This document shows positions 18,020 through 26,766 of a stretch of DNA of 64,000 bases, in pieces. Source of the stretch: Rugamonas rivuli (GTDB taxonomy: Bacteria > Pseudomonadota > Gammaproteobacteria > Burkholderiales > Burkholderiaceae_D); contig NZ_WHUF01000004.1 in assembly GCF_009380165.1 (NCBI RefSeq), forward strand, positions 186,001 to 250,000. Reading direction: 5' to 3'. The translations under genes were made by a program, and so were the position numbers. Each line of letters opens with the position of its first letter. Within the stretch, counting starts at the first letter, position 1. The notes below the pieces were generated by a model. It was given only the letters and a program-made list of their open reading frames with translations. It was not told where the DNA came from and made no database searches.

Positions 18020-20092
18020 ATGACTGACCAAAATCCCCTGCTGGACTTTAGCGGCCTGCCGCGTTTCGATGCGATCAAGCCCGAGCACGTCACCCCGGCC
18101 ATCGATGAGCTGCTGGCCAAAAGCCGCGCCGTGGTCGAGCAACTGGAAGCGCCGTCCGAGCAAGTGACGTGGGATAACTTCGTCACCCCGCTGGAAAACG
18201 CCACCGAGCTGCTGGGCCGCGCATGGGGCATCGTCAGTCATCTGAACAATGTGGTCGATACGCCCGAGCTGCGCGCCACCTACAACGACAACCAGCCGAA
18301 AGTGACCGAGTTCTGGACCGCGCTGGCCCAGAACGAGGCGCTGTTCGGCAAGTACAAGGCGCTGCGCGCATCGGCCGGCTTCGACAGCCTGTCGCCGGCC
18401 CGCAAGCGCATCATCGACAACGCCGTGCGCGATTTCCGCATGGGCGGCGCCGAACTGCCTGCCGATAAAAAAGAACGCTTTGCCGACATCCAGGAAGAAC
18501 ACGCGTCGGTCTCGACCCGCTTCTCCGAAAACGTGCTCGACGCCACCAACGACTTCAAGCTGCTGGTGGCCGACGAGGCCGACCTGGCTGGCCTGCCCGC
18601 CGACGTGAAAGCCGCCGCGCGCGCCGCCGCCGAAAAGGAAAACAAGCAAGGCTACGAATTCTCGCTGCACTTCCCGTCCTACTTCCCTATCCTGCAATTC
18701 GCCGACAAGCGCGAGCTGCGTGAGACCATCTACCGCGCCAACGCCACCAAGGCTTCCGAGCAGGGCGAAGTGTTCAGCAAGAAGGAAGACTGGGACAACA
18801 CGCAAAACATCGTCACGCTGCTCAAGCTGCGCGACGAGGAAGCCAAACTGCTGGGCTATAAAAACTTCGCCGAAGTCTCGCTGGTGCCGAAGATGGCGCA
18901 GTCGCCGGACCAGGTGATCGCCTTCCTCGAAGACCTGGCCAAGCGTGCCCGTCCGTTCGCCGAGCAGGACCTGGCCGAGCTGAAAAAATTCGCACTGGAA
19001 GAACTGGGCATCGAAGAACTGAAAGCCTGGGACATTCCCTACGCATCCGAAAAACTGCAGGAGCGCCGCTACGCCTTCTCCGCGCAGGAAGTGAAGCAGT
19101 ACTTCCCTGAACACAAAGTGGTCGACGGCCTGTTCCGTTTGATCCAGAACCTGTTCACCGTCGAGATCAAACCGGACGACGCGCCGGTATGGCACAAGGA
19201 TGTGCGCTTCTTCCGCATCGAGCGCAACGGCAAGCTGATCGGCCAGTTCTACCTGGACCTGTACGCGCGCGCCGGCAAAAGCGGCGGCGCCTGGATGGAC
19301 GACGCCCGCGGCCGCCGCGCCGAGGAAGAGAAAGTACAAACCCCGGTCGCCTACCTGACCTGCAACTTCACCGAGCCAGCAGTGGCAGACGGCGTGGTGC
19401 AGCCATCGCTGTTCACGCACGATGAAGTGATCACGCTGTTCCACGAATTCGGCCACGGCCTGCACCACATGCTGACGCAGGTGGATGAGCTGGGTGTCTC
19501 CGGCATCTCCGGCGTCGAATGGGATGCGGTGGAACTGCCGTCGCAATTCATGGAGAACTTCTGCTGGGAATGGGAAGTGCTCGAACACATGACCTCGCAC
19601 GTGACCACAGGCGAACCGCTGCCGCGCGCGCTGTACGACAAGATGCTGGCCGCGAAGAATTTCCAGTCCGGCCTGCAGACGCTGCGCCAGGTCGAGTTCT
19701 CGCTGCTGGACATGCACCTGCACTACGACTACGACGCCAGCACCGGCAAGACCGTGCAGCAAGTGATCGACGAGGTGCGCGCCAAGTTCGCGCTGATCGT
19801 GCCGCCTGCATTCAACCGCTTCCAGAACTCCTTCGGCCACATCTTCGCCGGCGGCTACGCGGCCGGCTACTACAGCTACAAGTGGGCCGAGGTGCTGTCC
19901 GCCGATGCCTACGCCGCGTTCGAAGAAGCCAAGGCCCTGGGCCCGGACGCCACCACCGCCACCGGCAAGCGCTACCTGCAGGAGATCCTGTCGGTAGGCG
20001 GCTCGCGTCCTGCGCTGGAATCGTTCACGGCCTTCCGAGGCCGCGAGCCCAGCATCGACGCGTTGCTGCGTCACAGCGGCATGGCGGCCTGA
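18020..20092 (+). CDS. prlC: Oligopeptidase A, M3 family zinc metallopeptidase
   Basis: This 690-residue cytoplasmic endopeptidase degrades signal peptides and other oligopeptides. The M3 zinc motif HEFGH is at about residues 475-479 (LFHEFGHGLHHML), with the third ligand Glu in the downstream GVEWDAVELPSQFMENFCWE stretch. Substrate-contact residues typical of the thimet/OpdA group occur in GHIFAGGYAAGYYSYKWAEVLSAD near the C-terminus. Length and layout match E. coli PrlC (680). The next gene starts 2 nt after its stop, indicating translational proximity. Confidence 0.95.
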   Translation: MTDQNPLLDFSGLPRFDAIKPEHVTPAIDELLAKSRAVVEQLEAPSEQVTWDNFVTPLENATELLGRAWGIVSHLNNVVDTPELRATYNDNQPKVTEFWTALAQNEALFGKYKALRASAGFDSLSPARKRIIDNAVRDFRMGGAELPADKKERFADIQEEHASVSTRFSENVLDATNDFKLLVADEADLAGLPADVKAAARAAAEKENKQGYEFSLHFPSYFPILQFADKRELRETIYRANATKASEQGEVFSKKEDWDNTQNIVTLLKLRDEEAKLLGYKNFAEVSLVPKMAQSPDQVIAFLEDLAKRARPFAEQDLAELKKFALEELGIEELKAWDIPYASEKLQERRYAFSAQEVKQYFPEHKVVDGLFRLIQNLFTVEIKPDDAPVWHKDVRFFRIERNGKLIGQFYLDLYARAGKSGGAWMDDARGRRAEEEKVQTPVAYLTCNFTEPAVADGVVQPSLFTHDEVITLFHEFGHGLHHMLTQVDELGVSGISGVEWDAVELPSQFMENFCWEWEVLEHMTSHVTTGEPLPRALYDKMLAAKNFQSGLQTLRQVEFSLLDMHLHYDYDASTGKTVQQVIDEVRAKFALIVPPAFNRFQNSFGHIFAGGYAAGYYSYKWAEVLSADAYAAFEEAKALGPDATTATGKRYLQEILSVGGSRPALESFTAFRGREPSIDALLRHSGMAA

Positions 20093-20094
20093 TC

Positions 20095-20697
20095 ATGAAG
20101 CGGCTGGCCATGCTCACCGTTGCGCTGCTGTGCTTCGGCACGGCCAGCGCCCAGGTGTACAAGTGGGTCGACGACAAGGGTGTCACCCACTACAGCGACC
20201 AGCCGCCACCGCCATCCACGCCGTCCAAAACAAAAGTCGAAGTGAAATCGTTTTCCACCGGCGGAGCTTCGGTGGAGTTGCCGCAGGAACTGGCCGACGC
20301 CGTACGCAACCGCCCGGTCACGCTCTACACTACGGCGCAGTGCGATGGTTGCAGCAACGGCCGCGCAATGCTGATGGCGCGCGGTATTCCCTTCCATGAA
20401 AAAACCATTACCTCGGTGGACGATCAGTTGGCGCTGAAGAAGGCCGGAGGCAATGGTCAGCTGCCATTGTTGCTGGTGGGTCGCAGCAAACTGACCGGCT
20501 TCGAACAGAACAGCTGGGACGTGTTGCTGAGCGACGCAGGCTATCCGCTGGAGAAACGTCTGCCGCCGAATTACCAGTACCCTGCGCCGGTTTCCGCCGC
20601 ACCGCCACCACCACCAGTGCCCGAAGCGCCGCGCCCGGTGGAGGAACTGCCTAAGCCCCTGCCGCCGGTCAACGCGCCGCCCGGTTTCCAATTCTAA
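20095..20697 (+). CDS. Exported DUF4124 protein fused to a glutaredoxin-like domain
   Basis: This 200-residue protein has a Sec signal peptide (MKRLAMLTVALLCFGTASA). The DUF4124 motif follows at once (QVYKWVDDKGVTHYSDQPP). A glutaredoxin-like domain starts near residue 74 (PVTLYTTAQCDGCSNGRAML) with a CDGC redox motif at Cys83/Cys86 and a cis-Pro-like QLPLLLVG. The C-terminus is an extended Pro-rich tail. It probably works as a periplasmic or envelope thiol protein, but no substrate is known. The start at 20095 (2 nt after prlC) gives a clean signal peptide. The frame is open far upstream but overlaps prlC. Confidence 0.8.
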   Translation: MKRLAMLTVALLCFGTASAQVYKWVDDKGVTHYSDQPPPPSTPSKTKVEVKSFSTGGASVELPQELADAVRNRPVTLYTTAQCDGCSNGRAMLMARGIPFHEKTITSVDDQLALKKAGGNGQLPLLLVGRSKLTGFEQNSWDVLLSDAGYPLEKRLPPNYQYPAPVSAAPPPPPVPEAPRPVEELPKPLPPVNAPPGFQF

Positions 20698-20812
20698 AAT
20701 TCGCACGCGGTAGCAACATCGGTGCCAGCGGCAAAAATAATTTTCGAATAAACTGGAATCTCGCAGCGGCTTGCTGCGCGCATTCCTCCTCTACAGAACA
20801 GATCAAACAGCT

Positions 20813-21238
20813 ATGACACGCATCGATTTCCACACCAACGTGCCGGACAAGATCGCCTATGCCTGCCGCCTCGTGCGCAAGGCCAGCGCGGCCAACACGC
20901 GCGTGGTACTGATGGCAGACGATGAGGCGCAACTGGCGGAACTTAACACGGCGATGTGGACATTTTCCGCTGTGGACTTCCTGCCCCACGTGCTCGCCGG
21001 CGATGCGCTCGCCGCGCACACGCCAATCATTCTTACCGACAACGATGAGGCGGAATTACCACACAAAGAATTATTGATAAATTTGTCGCGCCGCGCGCCT
21101 TCCGGGGTCGCGCAATTCGAGCGCATGATCGAAGTAATTTCCTCCGACGAGGATGATGCGGCTGCAGGCCGCAAGCGCTACGTCGCATACAAGCAGCAAG
21201 ACTATCCACTTACCCACTTTGTCACAGGAAAATCATGA
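20813..21238 (+). CDS. holC: DNA polymerase III subunit chi
   Basis: This 141-residue clamp-loader accessory subunit links the replisome to single-strand-binding protein. The start at 20813 gives MTRIDFHTNVPDKIAYACRLVRKA, the family pattern of an FH-x-N early strand and helix. LNTAMWTFSAVDFLPHVLAGD and HTPIILTDND match the chi fold, including the W-x-F-x-x-x-x-F-L-P-H motif. In many bacteria holC follows pepA, but here pepA is not adjacent. The stop overlaps the ATG of the next gene (ATGA), so the two are translationally coupled. Confidence 0.9.
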   Translation: MTRIDFHTNVPDKIAYACRLVRKASAANTRVVLMADDEAQLAELNTAMWTFSAVDFLPHVLAGDALAAHTPIILTDNDEAELPHKELLINLSRRAPSGVAQFERMIEVISSDEDDAAAGRKRYVAYKQQDYPLTHFVTGKS

Positions 21239-21645
21239 GCCAAGCCCAATCGTTTGACGCCAGTATCCCTGTCTTGACGGAAGTCCTGAAGGCCGAGCCC
21301 CTGGGCGATGAACTGCTGCCCGGCGAAGCGGCTAACGGCGCCCGTTCCATCCTGTCCAAGCGCGCCGAGATGGCGGCCGATCTGGAAGCCGACGCCATCG
21401 ACAACTGGGGCGATGCGGAATGGGCGATGATGGAGCATCGCCTGTCCGAGCGCATCATGCACCAGCTGCAGTCGCGCGTGGACTTCGTGCTGGAGCAGCG
21501 CATCAAGGACTGCATGGCCGAAGTACTGACCCATGCCTTGCATGGCCTGACCAACGAAATCCGTATCGGCCTGCACGACACCATCGAGAAAATCGTCGCC
21601 CGCGCCGTCTCGCAAGAGCTGACGCATCTGCAAGCCAAAAAGTAA
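21235..21645 (+). CDS. Hypothetical protein coupled to holC (DUF2486-like)
   Basis: This 136-residue acidic protein is mostly helical (DNWGDAEWAMMEHRLSERIMHQLQSRVDFVLEQRI) with no signal peptide. It overlaps the holC stop by 4 nt (ATGA). In Burkholderiales an uncharacterised family, annotated as DUF2486, often follows holC. The size, acidity and position fit, but I cannot confirm family membership by eye. The heptad-like helices may mediate oligomerisation. A role in DNA replication is only suggested by the coupling. Confidence 0.65.
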   Translation: MSQAQSFDASIPVLTEVLKAEPLGDELLPGEAANGARSILSKRAEMAADLEADAIDNWGDAEWAMMEHRLSERIMHQLQSRVDFVLEQRIKDCMAEVLTHALHGLTNEIRIGLHDTIEKIVARAVSQELTHLQAKK

Positions 21646-21858
21646 GAATTTCCCACCCGGTCCGTTCCCACTTCTGGTGCACGGACCGCCCCCTCCCAGC
21701 GCAGCGCGCATCAAAACCGGGAAATGCCACTTAAAAGTGCGAAACCCTGCGAATCTCCCTTTGCGTTAAGAATAATTTGTTGTACCTTTTGGCCTTGCAG
21801 AAAAAATTCTGCGGCGCTCACGAGACACCGTCGCTTATTCAACCATTGGAGAATGCAT

Positions 21859-22998
21859 ATGCTGTTCAAGACCAAATTCATTCCACTCGCCATCGCCCTG
21901 GCTTTTGCTGGCAGCGCCGGCGCGCAAGAAGTGATCAAGATCGGCCACGTGGCGCCGGTTTCCGGTCCATCCGCGCACCTTGGCAAGGACAATGAAAACG
22001 GCGCCAAAATGGCCGTCGAAGAATTGAACGCCAAAGGCATCAAGATCGGCGGCAAGCCGGTCAAATTCGTGCTCGTGCTGGAAGACGACGGCGGCGATCC
22101 GAAACAGGGTACGGCCGTTGCACAGAAACTGGTCGACGCCAAAGTCAACGGCGTGATCGGCCACCTGAACTCGGGCACCACCATCCCAGCCTCGAAGATT
22201 TACTTCGACGCCGGCATCCCGGAAATTTCGCCAGCCACCACCCAGACCAAATATACGCAACAAGGTTTCAACTCGGCCTTCCGCGTGGTCGCCAACGACG
22301 CCAAGCTGGGCGGCACGCTGGGCGCTTACGCCGTCAACAAGATGGGCGTGAAGAAGATCGCCGTCATCGACGACCGTACCTCCTACGGCCAGGGCGTAGC
22401 TGAAGAGTTCGTCAAGGGCGCCAAGAAGGCGATGCCTGGCGTGCAAATCGTCGGCAAGGAATTCACCACCGACAAGGCCACCGACTTCAACGCCATCCTG
22501 ACCACCATCAAGGCCAAGAATCCCGACGTCATCTTCTTCGGCGGCATGGACTCGGTAGGCGGCCCGCTGCTGCGCCAGATGAAGGCGCTGGGCATCAAGG
22601 CCAAGTACATGGGCGGCGACGGCCTGTGCACCGAATCGCTGCCTAAGCTGGCTGGCGAAACCGCGGTACCGGTCGTCACCTGCGCGGAAGCCGGCGGTGT
22701 GCCGCCTGAGCTGCAAAAGAATATGGACGATTTCCACGCCCGCTACAAGAAGAAGTACAACATGGACGTGCAACTGTACGCGCCATACGTGTACGACTCG
22801 GTCATGACCATGGCTGCCGCCATGCAGCAGGCGAACTCGGCAGAGCCTGCCAAGTACCTGCCAGTGCTGCAGAAGATCAAGTACCAGGGCGTTACCGGCC
22901 TGATCGAGTTCGATGCCAAGGGCGACATCAAGGATGGCTCGCTGACGCTGTACAACTACAACAACGGCACCAAGACCATCACTTCGGTCATCAAGTAA
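21859..22998 (+). CDS. Branched-chain amino-acid ABC transporter substrate-binding protein (LivJ/LivK type)
   Basis: This 379-residue periplasmic binding protein has a signal peptide ending at about GSAGAQ, then EVIKIGHVAPVSGPSAHLGKDNENGAKMAVEELNAKG, the standard Peripla_BP_6 start with the ligand-contact S-G-x-x-A-x-x-G loop. I chose the ATG at 21859 because GGAG (21848-21851) is 7 nt upstream. The in-frame ATG at 21853 is too close to it. No permease or ATPase genes are adjacent, so it is an orphan binding protein here. It ends at a strong terminator. Confidence 0.9.
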   Translation: MLFKTKFIPLAIALAFAGSAGAQEVIKIGHVAPVSGPSAHLGKDNENGAKMAVEELNAKGIKIGGKPVKFVLVLEDDGGDPKQGTAVAQKLVDAKVNGVIGHLNSGTTIPASKIYFDAGIPEISPATTQTKYTQQGFNSAFRVVANDAKLGGTLGAYAVNKMGVKKIAVIDDRTSYGQGVAEEFVKGAKKAMPGVQIVGKEFTTDKATDFNAILTTIKAKNPDVIFFGGMDSVGGPLLRQMKALGIKAKYMGGDGLCTESLPKLAGETAVPVVTCAEAGGVPPELQKNMDDFHARYKKKYNMDVQLYAPYVYDSVMTMAAAMQQANSAEPAKYLPVLQKIKYQGVTGLIEFDAKGDIKDGSLTLYNYNNGTKTITSVIK

Positions 22999-23017
22999 GT
23001 TTCAGCTGTACCAATGA

Positions 23018-23044
23018 AAAACGCGCCGATGGCGCGTTTTTTTT
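23018..23044 (+). terminator. Bidirectional rho-independent terminator
   Basis: A perfect 10-bp stem AAAACGCGCC (23018-23027) and GGCGCGTTTT (23031-23040) has a GAT loop and eight T (23037-23044). It ends the binding-protein gene and, on the other strand, lies right behind the cytochrome c gene, where an A/T run of four serves the minus direction. Confidence 0.85.
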
Positions 23045-23062
23045 ATGCGGCTAAAGCAAGGC

Positions 23063-23383
23063 TCATTTCTGCGCCAGCACCCATTTCACCAGGGTTTTCG
23101 CTTCGGCTTCGCTCACTTGCGGATTGGCAGGCATAGGGATCGCGCCCCAGGCGCCGGTGCCGCCCTTGATCACTTTCGTCACCAGCTTGGCTTCCGCATC
23201 TTTCTGGCCGGCGTATTTGGCGGCGACATCCTTGTAGGCAGGACCAACCAGCTTGGTGCTCACGGCGTGGCAAGCCAGGCAGTTCTTCGCTTTCGCCAGG
23301 TCCATACCCGCGTCGGCCATAGCCGATTGCGATGCGAATGCCGAAGCCACCACCATACCAACCATCATCAAATTGCGTTTCAT
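23063..23383 (-). CDS. Periplasmic class I cytochrome c (c-551/c5 type)
   Basis: This 106-residue electron carrier has a signal peptide (to about Ala23, SAMADAG). The heme-binding motif is CLACH (Cys35, Cys38, His39) and the axial Met84 is in AIPMPANP, typical of cytochrome c-551. The ATG at 23383 has GGAG about 9 nt upstream. The longer open frame (to 23458) would put 25 residues before the signal peptide and is unlikely. Redox partners are not in the window. Confidence 0.9.
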   Translation of the reverse strand: MKRNLMMVGMVVASAFASQSAMADAGMDLAKAKNCLACHAVSTKLVGPAYKDVAAKYAGQKDAEAKLVTKVIKGGTGAWGAIPMPANPQVSEAEAKTLVKWVLAQK

Positions 23384-23545
23384 TGTCTTCTCCAGGTAAG
23401 TGCTACTCAAATCTGCCAACAATTCTACCGTGTTTTCCCAGTGAACAATAAACGCCATACCGCTTATGCTCGTTGACCGATAATAGAATATTGCTGCACG
23501 TAAAACCGTTTTCTTTGTAAGATGAGGTAACTGGAGGAGAACGTC

Positions 23546-23767
23546 ATGCCTATGATTTTGCTAATCCTCGCCCTGTGCGGGCTGCGTTATTTCGAAGTGT
23601 GGAAGTTCGCCCTACTGTCCTGGTGGTGGATTATCGGGCTGATGGTGTTCGCCTTCGTGTGGTTCGAGTTCCTGGAGCCGATGCTGGGCCTGGACAAGCG
23701 CAAGGCCCACGACGAAGATGAAAAGCGCCGCAAGGCGCGCGTGAAGCAGAATTTCGACAAGAAATAG
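23546..23767 (+). CDS. Small Trp-rich membrane protein (TIGR04438-like)
   Basis: This 73-residue protein has one or two membrane segments (MILLILALCGLRYFEVWKFALLSWWWIIGLMVFAFVWFEF) followed by a highly charged tail (KRKAHDEDEKRRKARVKQ). The tryptophan cluster and tail match the betaproteobacterial family named TIGR04438, whose function is unknown. A GGAGG-like ribosome-binding site (TGGAGGAGAACGTC) precedes the ATG. Confidence 0.8.
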   Translation: MPMILLILALCGLRYFEVWKFALLSWWWIIGLMVFAFVWFEFLEPMLGLDKRKAHDEDEKRRKARVKQNFDKK

Positions 23768-23773
23768 CGGCCC

Positions 23774-23852
23774 GTCATTCCCGCGAAAGCGGGAATCCAT
23801 AGAGCGCCAAGCATGGATGCTCAGCATGGATTCCCGCCTGCGCGGGAATGAC
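23774..23852. repeat. REP/BIME-like inverted palindromic repeat
   Basis: Two copies of a REP-type unit face each other. The left copy starts GTCATTCCCGCGAAAGCGGG and runs 23774-23800. The right copy ends GCGCGGGAATGAC and runs 23826-23852. Each contains its own GC-rich hairpin (CCCGC-GAAA-GCGGG; CCCGC-CTGC-GCGGG). They sit between two convergent genes (Trp-rich protein and ilvD), the typical intergenic place for such elements, and may act as terminators or nucleoid/IS target sites. Confidence 0.8.
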
Positions 23853-23860
23853 AGCTGACC

Positions 23861-25723
23861 TTAGCGCTTGATCTGCGACAGATCGCGCACGGCGCCACGG
23901 TCGGCCGACGTGGTCAGCGCCGCGTAGGCTTGCAGCGCCTGCGACACATAACGCTGACGGTTCACCGGCTTCCAGGCCGCCGAGCCCTTGGCCTCCATCG
24001 CCGCGCGACGCGCAGCCAGGTCTGCATCGCTGATGCGCAGGCTGATGGTGCGGTTAGGGATATCGATATCGATCATATCGCCCTCTTCCACCAAGCCGAT
24101 CGCACCGCCCTCCGCCGCTTCCGGCGAAGCATGGCCAATCACCAGCCCCGACGAACCGCCCGAGAAGCGCCCATCGGTCAGCAGCGCGCAAGCCTTGCCC
24201 AGGCCCTTGGACTTGATGTACGAAGTCGGATACAGCATCTCCTGCATGCCCGGCCCACCCTTCGGACCTTCGTAGCGGATGATGACCACATCTCCCTCAT
24301 GCACCGTATCGCCCAGGATGCCCTCAACCGCCGCATCCTGGCTTTCGAATACGCGCGCCTTGCCGCTGAATTTCAAAATGCTTTCATCCACGCCCGCAGT
24401 CTTCACGATGCAGCCGTTCTCCGCCAGGTTGCCGTACAAGACAGCCAGACCGCCATCCTGCGAATAGGCGTGCGCCTTGTCGCGGATGCAGCCCGTGCTG
24501 CGGTCGGTATCCAGCGCGTCGTAGCGTTCCGATTGCGAGAACGCCACCTGCGTCGGCACACCGCCAGGCGCGGCGCGGAACAGCTGGTGCACGGCCGGAT
24601 CGTCGCTGCGCTTGATGTCGTTGCGTTCGATCGCATCGCCCAGCGTCGGCGCGTGGATGGTCGGCAGCGAGGTATCCAGCAAACCGGCGCGCGCCAGCTC
24701 ACCCAGGATCGCCACGATGCCGCCTGCGCGGTGCACGTCTTCGATGTGGTACTTGTCAGTCATCGGCGCGACCTTGCACAGGCATGGCACTTTGCGCGAG
24801 ATGCGGTCGATGTCCTTCATGTCGAAGTCCACTTCCGCCTCATGCGCGGCGGCCAGCAAGTGCAGCACGGTGTTGGTGGAACCGCCCATCGACACATCCA
24901 GCGCCATCGCATTTTCAAACGCGGCCTTGGTGGCGATGGAGCGCGGCAGCACCGAGTAATCGTCCTGCTCGTAGTGGCGCTTGGCCAGTTCGACGATCAG
25001 GCGGCCGGCGCGCAGGAACAGCTGCTCGCGGTCGGCGTGTGTGGCGACGATGGTGCCGTTGCCCGGCAGCGCCAGGCCCAGCGCCTCGGTCAGGCAGTTC
25101 ATCGAATTCGCGGTGAACATGCCCGAGCACGAACCGCAGGTAGGACAGGCGGAACGCTCGATCTCGGCCACGTCGGCATCGCTGACCGATTGATCGCCGG
25201 CCTTGATCATGGCGTCGACCAGATCGAGCTTGATGATCTTCTGTTTGCCGTCGACCACCTTGATTACCTTGCCCGCTTCCATCGGGCCGCCGGAGATGAA
25301 CACCACCGGAATGTTGAGGCGCATCGCGGCCATCAGCATGCCCGGCGTGATCTTGTCGCAGTTGGAGATGCAGACCATGGCATCGGCGCAGTGCGCGTTG
25401 ACCATGTACTCGACCGAGTCCGCGATCAGGTCGCGCGACGGCAGCGAGTACAGCATGCCGCCGTGGCCCATGGCGATGCCATCATCGACCGCGATGGTGT
25501 TGAATTCCTTGGCCACGCCGCCGGCCTTTTCGATCTCGCGCGCCACCAGCTGGCCCAGGTCCTTCAGGTGCACGTGGCCGGGCACGAACTGCGTGAAGGA
25601 GTTCACCACGGCGACGATAGGCTTGTCGAAATCGCCGTCCTTCATGCCGGTCGCGCGCCACAGGGCGCGGGCGCCGGCCATGTTGCGGCCGTGGGTGGTG
25701 GTGCGGGAACGGTATTGCGGCAT
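23861..25723 (-). CDS. ilvD: Dihydroxy-acid dehydratase IlvD
   Basis: This 620-residue Fe-S enzyme makes 2-oxoisovalerate and 2-oxo-3-methylvalerate in valine/isoleucine synthesis. The IlvD/Edd signatures are present: CDKITPGM with the first cluster cysteine, and [19 protein letters not shown] with the second. The Mg2+ and substrate regions ([13 protein letters not shown], ..GRFSGGSSG..) are intact. The length of about 615-620 with [12 protein letters not shown] near residue 43 is the E. coli-type [4Fe-4S] subgroup. A LysR gene diverges from it with a 146-bp shared region. Confidence 0.95.
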   Translation of the reverse strand: MPQYRSRTTTHGRNMAGARALWRATGMKDGDFDKPIVAVVNSFTQFVPGHVHLKDLGQLVAREIEKAGGVAKEFNTIAVDDGIAMGHGGMLYSLPSRDLIADSVEYMVNAHCADAMVCISNCDKITPGMLMAAMRLNIPVVFISGGPMEAGKVIKVVDGKQKIIKLDLVDAMIKAGDQSVSDADVAEIERSACPTCGSCSGMFTANSMNCLTEALGLALPGNGTIVATHADREQLFLRAGRLIVELAKRHYEQDDYSVLPRSIATKAAFENAMALDVSMGGSTNTVLHLLAAAHEAEVDFDMKDIDRISRKVPCLCKVAPMTDKYHIEDVHRAGGIVAILGELARAGLLDTSLPTIHAPTLGDAIERNDIKRSDDPAVHQLFRAAPGGVPTQVAFSQSERYDALDTDRSTGCIRDKAHAYSQDGGLAVLYGNLAENGCIVKTAGVDESILKFSGKARVFESQDAAVEGILGDTVHEGDVVIIRYEGPKGGPGMQEMLYPTSYIKSKGLGKACALLTDGRFSGGSSGLVIGHASPEAAEGGAIGLVEEGDMIDIDIPNRTISLRISDADLAARRAAMEAKGSAAWKPVNRQRYVSQALQAYAALTTSADRGAVRDLSQIKR

Positions 25724-25815
25724 GATGATTCTCCAATGATAAAGGCGGGCTTAAGACCGCTGGCTTAGTATGAGAGATTGCCTTCCCCCTGCCCCGGTGT
25801 CAAATATAGTATTTT

Positions 25816-25836
25816 CGACTCTGTGAGTCGTATAAA
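25816..25836. promoter_or_regulatory. Dyad in ilvD-lysR divergent promoter region
   Basis: CGACTC-TGT-GAGTCG (25816-25830) is a perfect 6-bp inverted repeat immediately followed by TATAAA (25831-25836), a possible -10 element for the plus-strand lysR gene. The flanks are AT-rich (ATTTT before, AAAAT after). The position suits a LysR autoregulatory operator. Confidence 0.5.
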
Positions 25837-25869
25837 ATATCACTGAGACAAATTTCAATAGTAAACAAT

Positions 25870-26766
25870 ATGAATCTGGAACTGCGGCAATTGCGCTATT
25901 TCGTCACCGTCGCCGAGGAACTCCACTTCGGCAAGGCGGCGCTGCGCCTGCACATGACGCAGCCGCCCTTGTCGCAAACGATACAGGCACTGGAAGAGCT
26001 GCTGGGCGCCGCGCTGTTCGAGCGCAACCGGCGCGGCGTGGCGCTGACGCCGGCCGGCGCCGCCCTGCTGCCGGAAGCGCGCCGTATGCTGGCGCAATCG
26101 CTGGAACTGCCGCAGCTGGTGCAGCGCGCCGCCACCGGCGAAGTCGGGCGGCTGACGCTGGCCTTCGTCTCGTCGGCCGACTACAGCGTGCTGCCGCCCT
26201 TCCTGCGCGCCTACCGCGCCGCCTGGCCGCAGGTGCAGATCACGCTGCAGGAAGCCACCTCCGACCTGCAACTGGACGACCTGCTGCACAACCGCATCGA
26301 CGCCGGCCTGCTGATCCCGCCGCTGCCGGACAAGGCCAAGCTGGAACTGGACTATCTGCCGGTGCTGAGCGAGCCGCTGGTGGTGGCGCTGCCGGCCGGC
26401 CTGGTGAAGAAGAAAGGCAGGCTGGCATTGGCTTCCCTGCCCAAGCTACCGCTGATCATCTTCCCGCGCGCGATCTCGCCGGCGCTGTACGACGCCATCC
26501 TGTCGGTGTTCCGCGAGGCCGGCATCACGCCGGAGATAGGCCAGCAGGCGATACAGATGCAGACCATCGTCAGCCTGGTATCGGCGGGCATGGGGATGGC
26601 GCTGGTGCCGCAGTCCGTGTCCAACCTGATGCGGCCCGGGGTAGAATACCGGGCGCTGCGCGACGCCACGCCGCTGGTCGAAACCGGCCTGGCCTGGCGA
26701 CGCGACAATGCCTCGCCGGTACTGCGCGGCTTTTTGGAATTATTAAGGAAGAACACCCTATGCTGA
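25870..26766 (+). CDS. LysR-family regulator, divergent from ilvD
   Basis: This 298-residue regulator starts MNLELRQLRYFVTVAEELHFGKAALRLHMTQPPLSQTIQALEELLGAALFERNRR, a textbook LysR helix-turn-helix with the BenM/CatR-like LHFG-x-A motif. The effector domain has GMGMALVPQSV. It is divergent from ilvD and overlaps the ATG of lgt by 7 nt at its 3' end, so lgt expression is probably coupled to it. A role in controlling ilvD is suggested by position only. Confidence 0.88.
   Translation: MNLELRQLRYFVTVAEELHFGKAALRLHMTQPPLSQTIQALEELLGAALFERNRRGVALTPAGAALLPEARRMLAQSLELPQLVQRAATGEVGRLTLAFVSSADYSVLPPFLRAYRAAWPQVQITLQEATSDLQLDDLLHNRIDAGLLIPPLPDKAKLELDYLPVLSEPLVVALPAGLVKKKGRLALASLPKLPLIIFPRAISPALYDAILSVFREAGITPEIGQQAIQMQTIVSLVSAGMGMALVPQSVSNLMRPGVEYRALRDATPLVETGLAWRRDNASPVLRGFLELLRKNTLC

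Noticed and set aside
17609..20074. 821-codon minus-strand frame over folD and prlC
   Set aside because: Antisense to two well-recognised genes, crossing their boundary.
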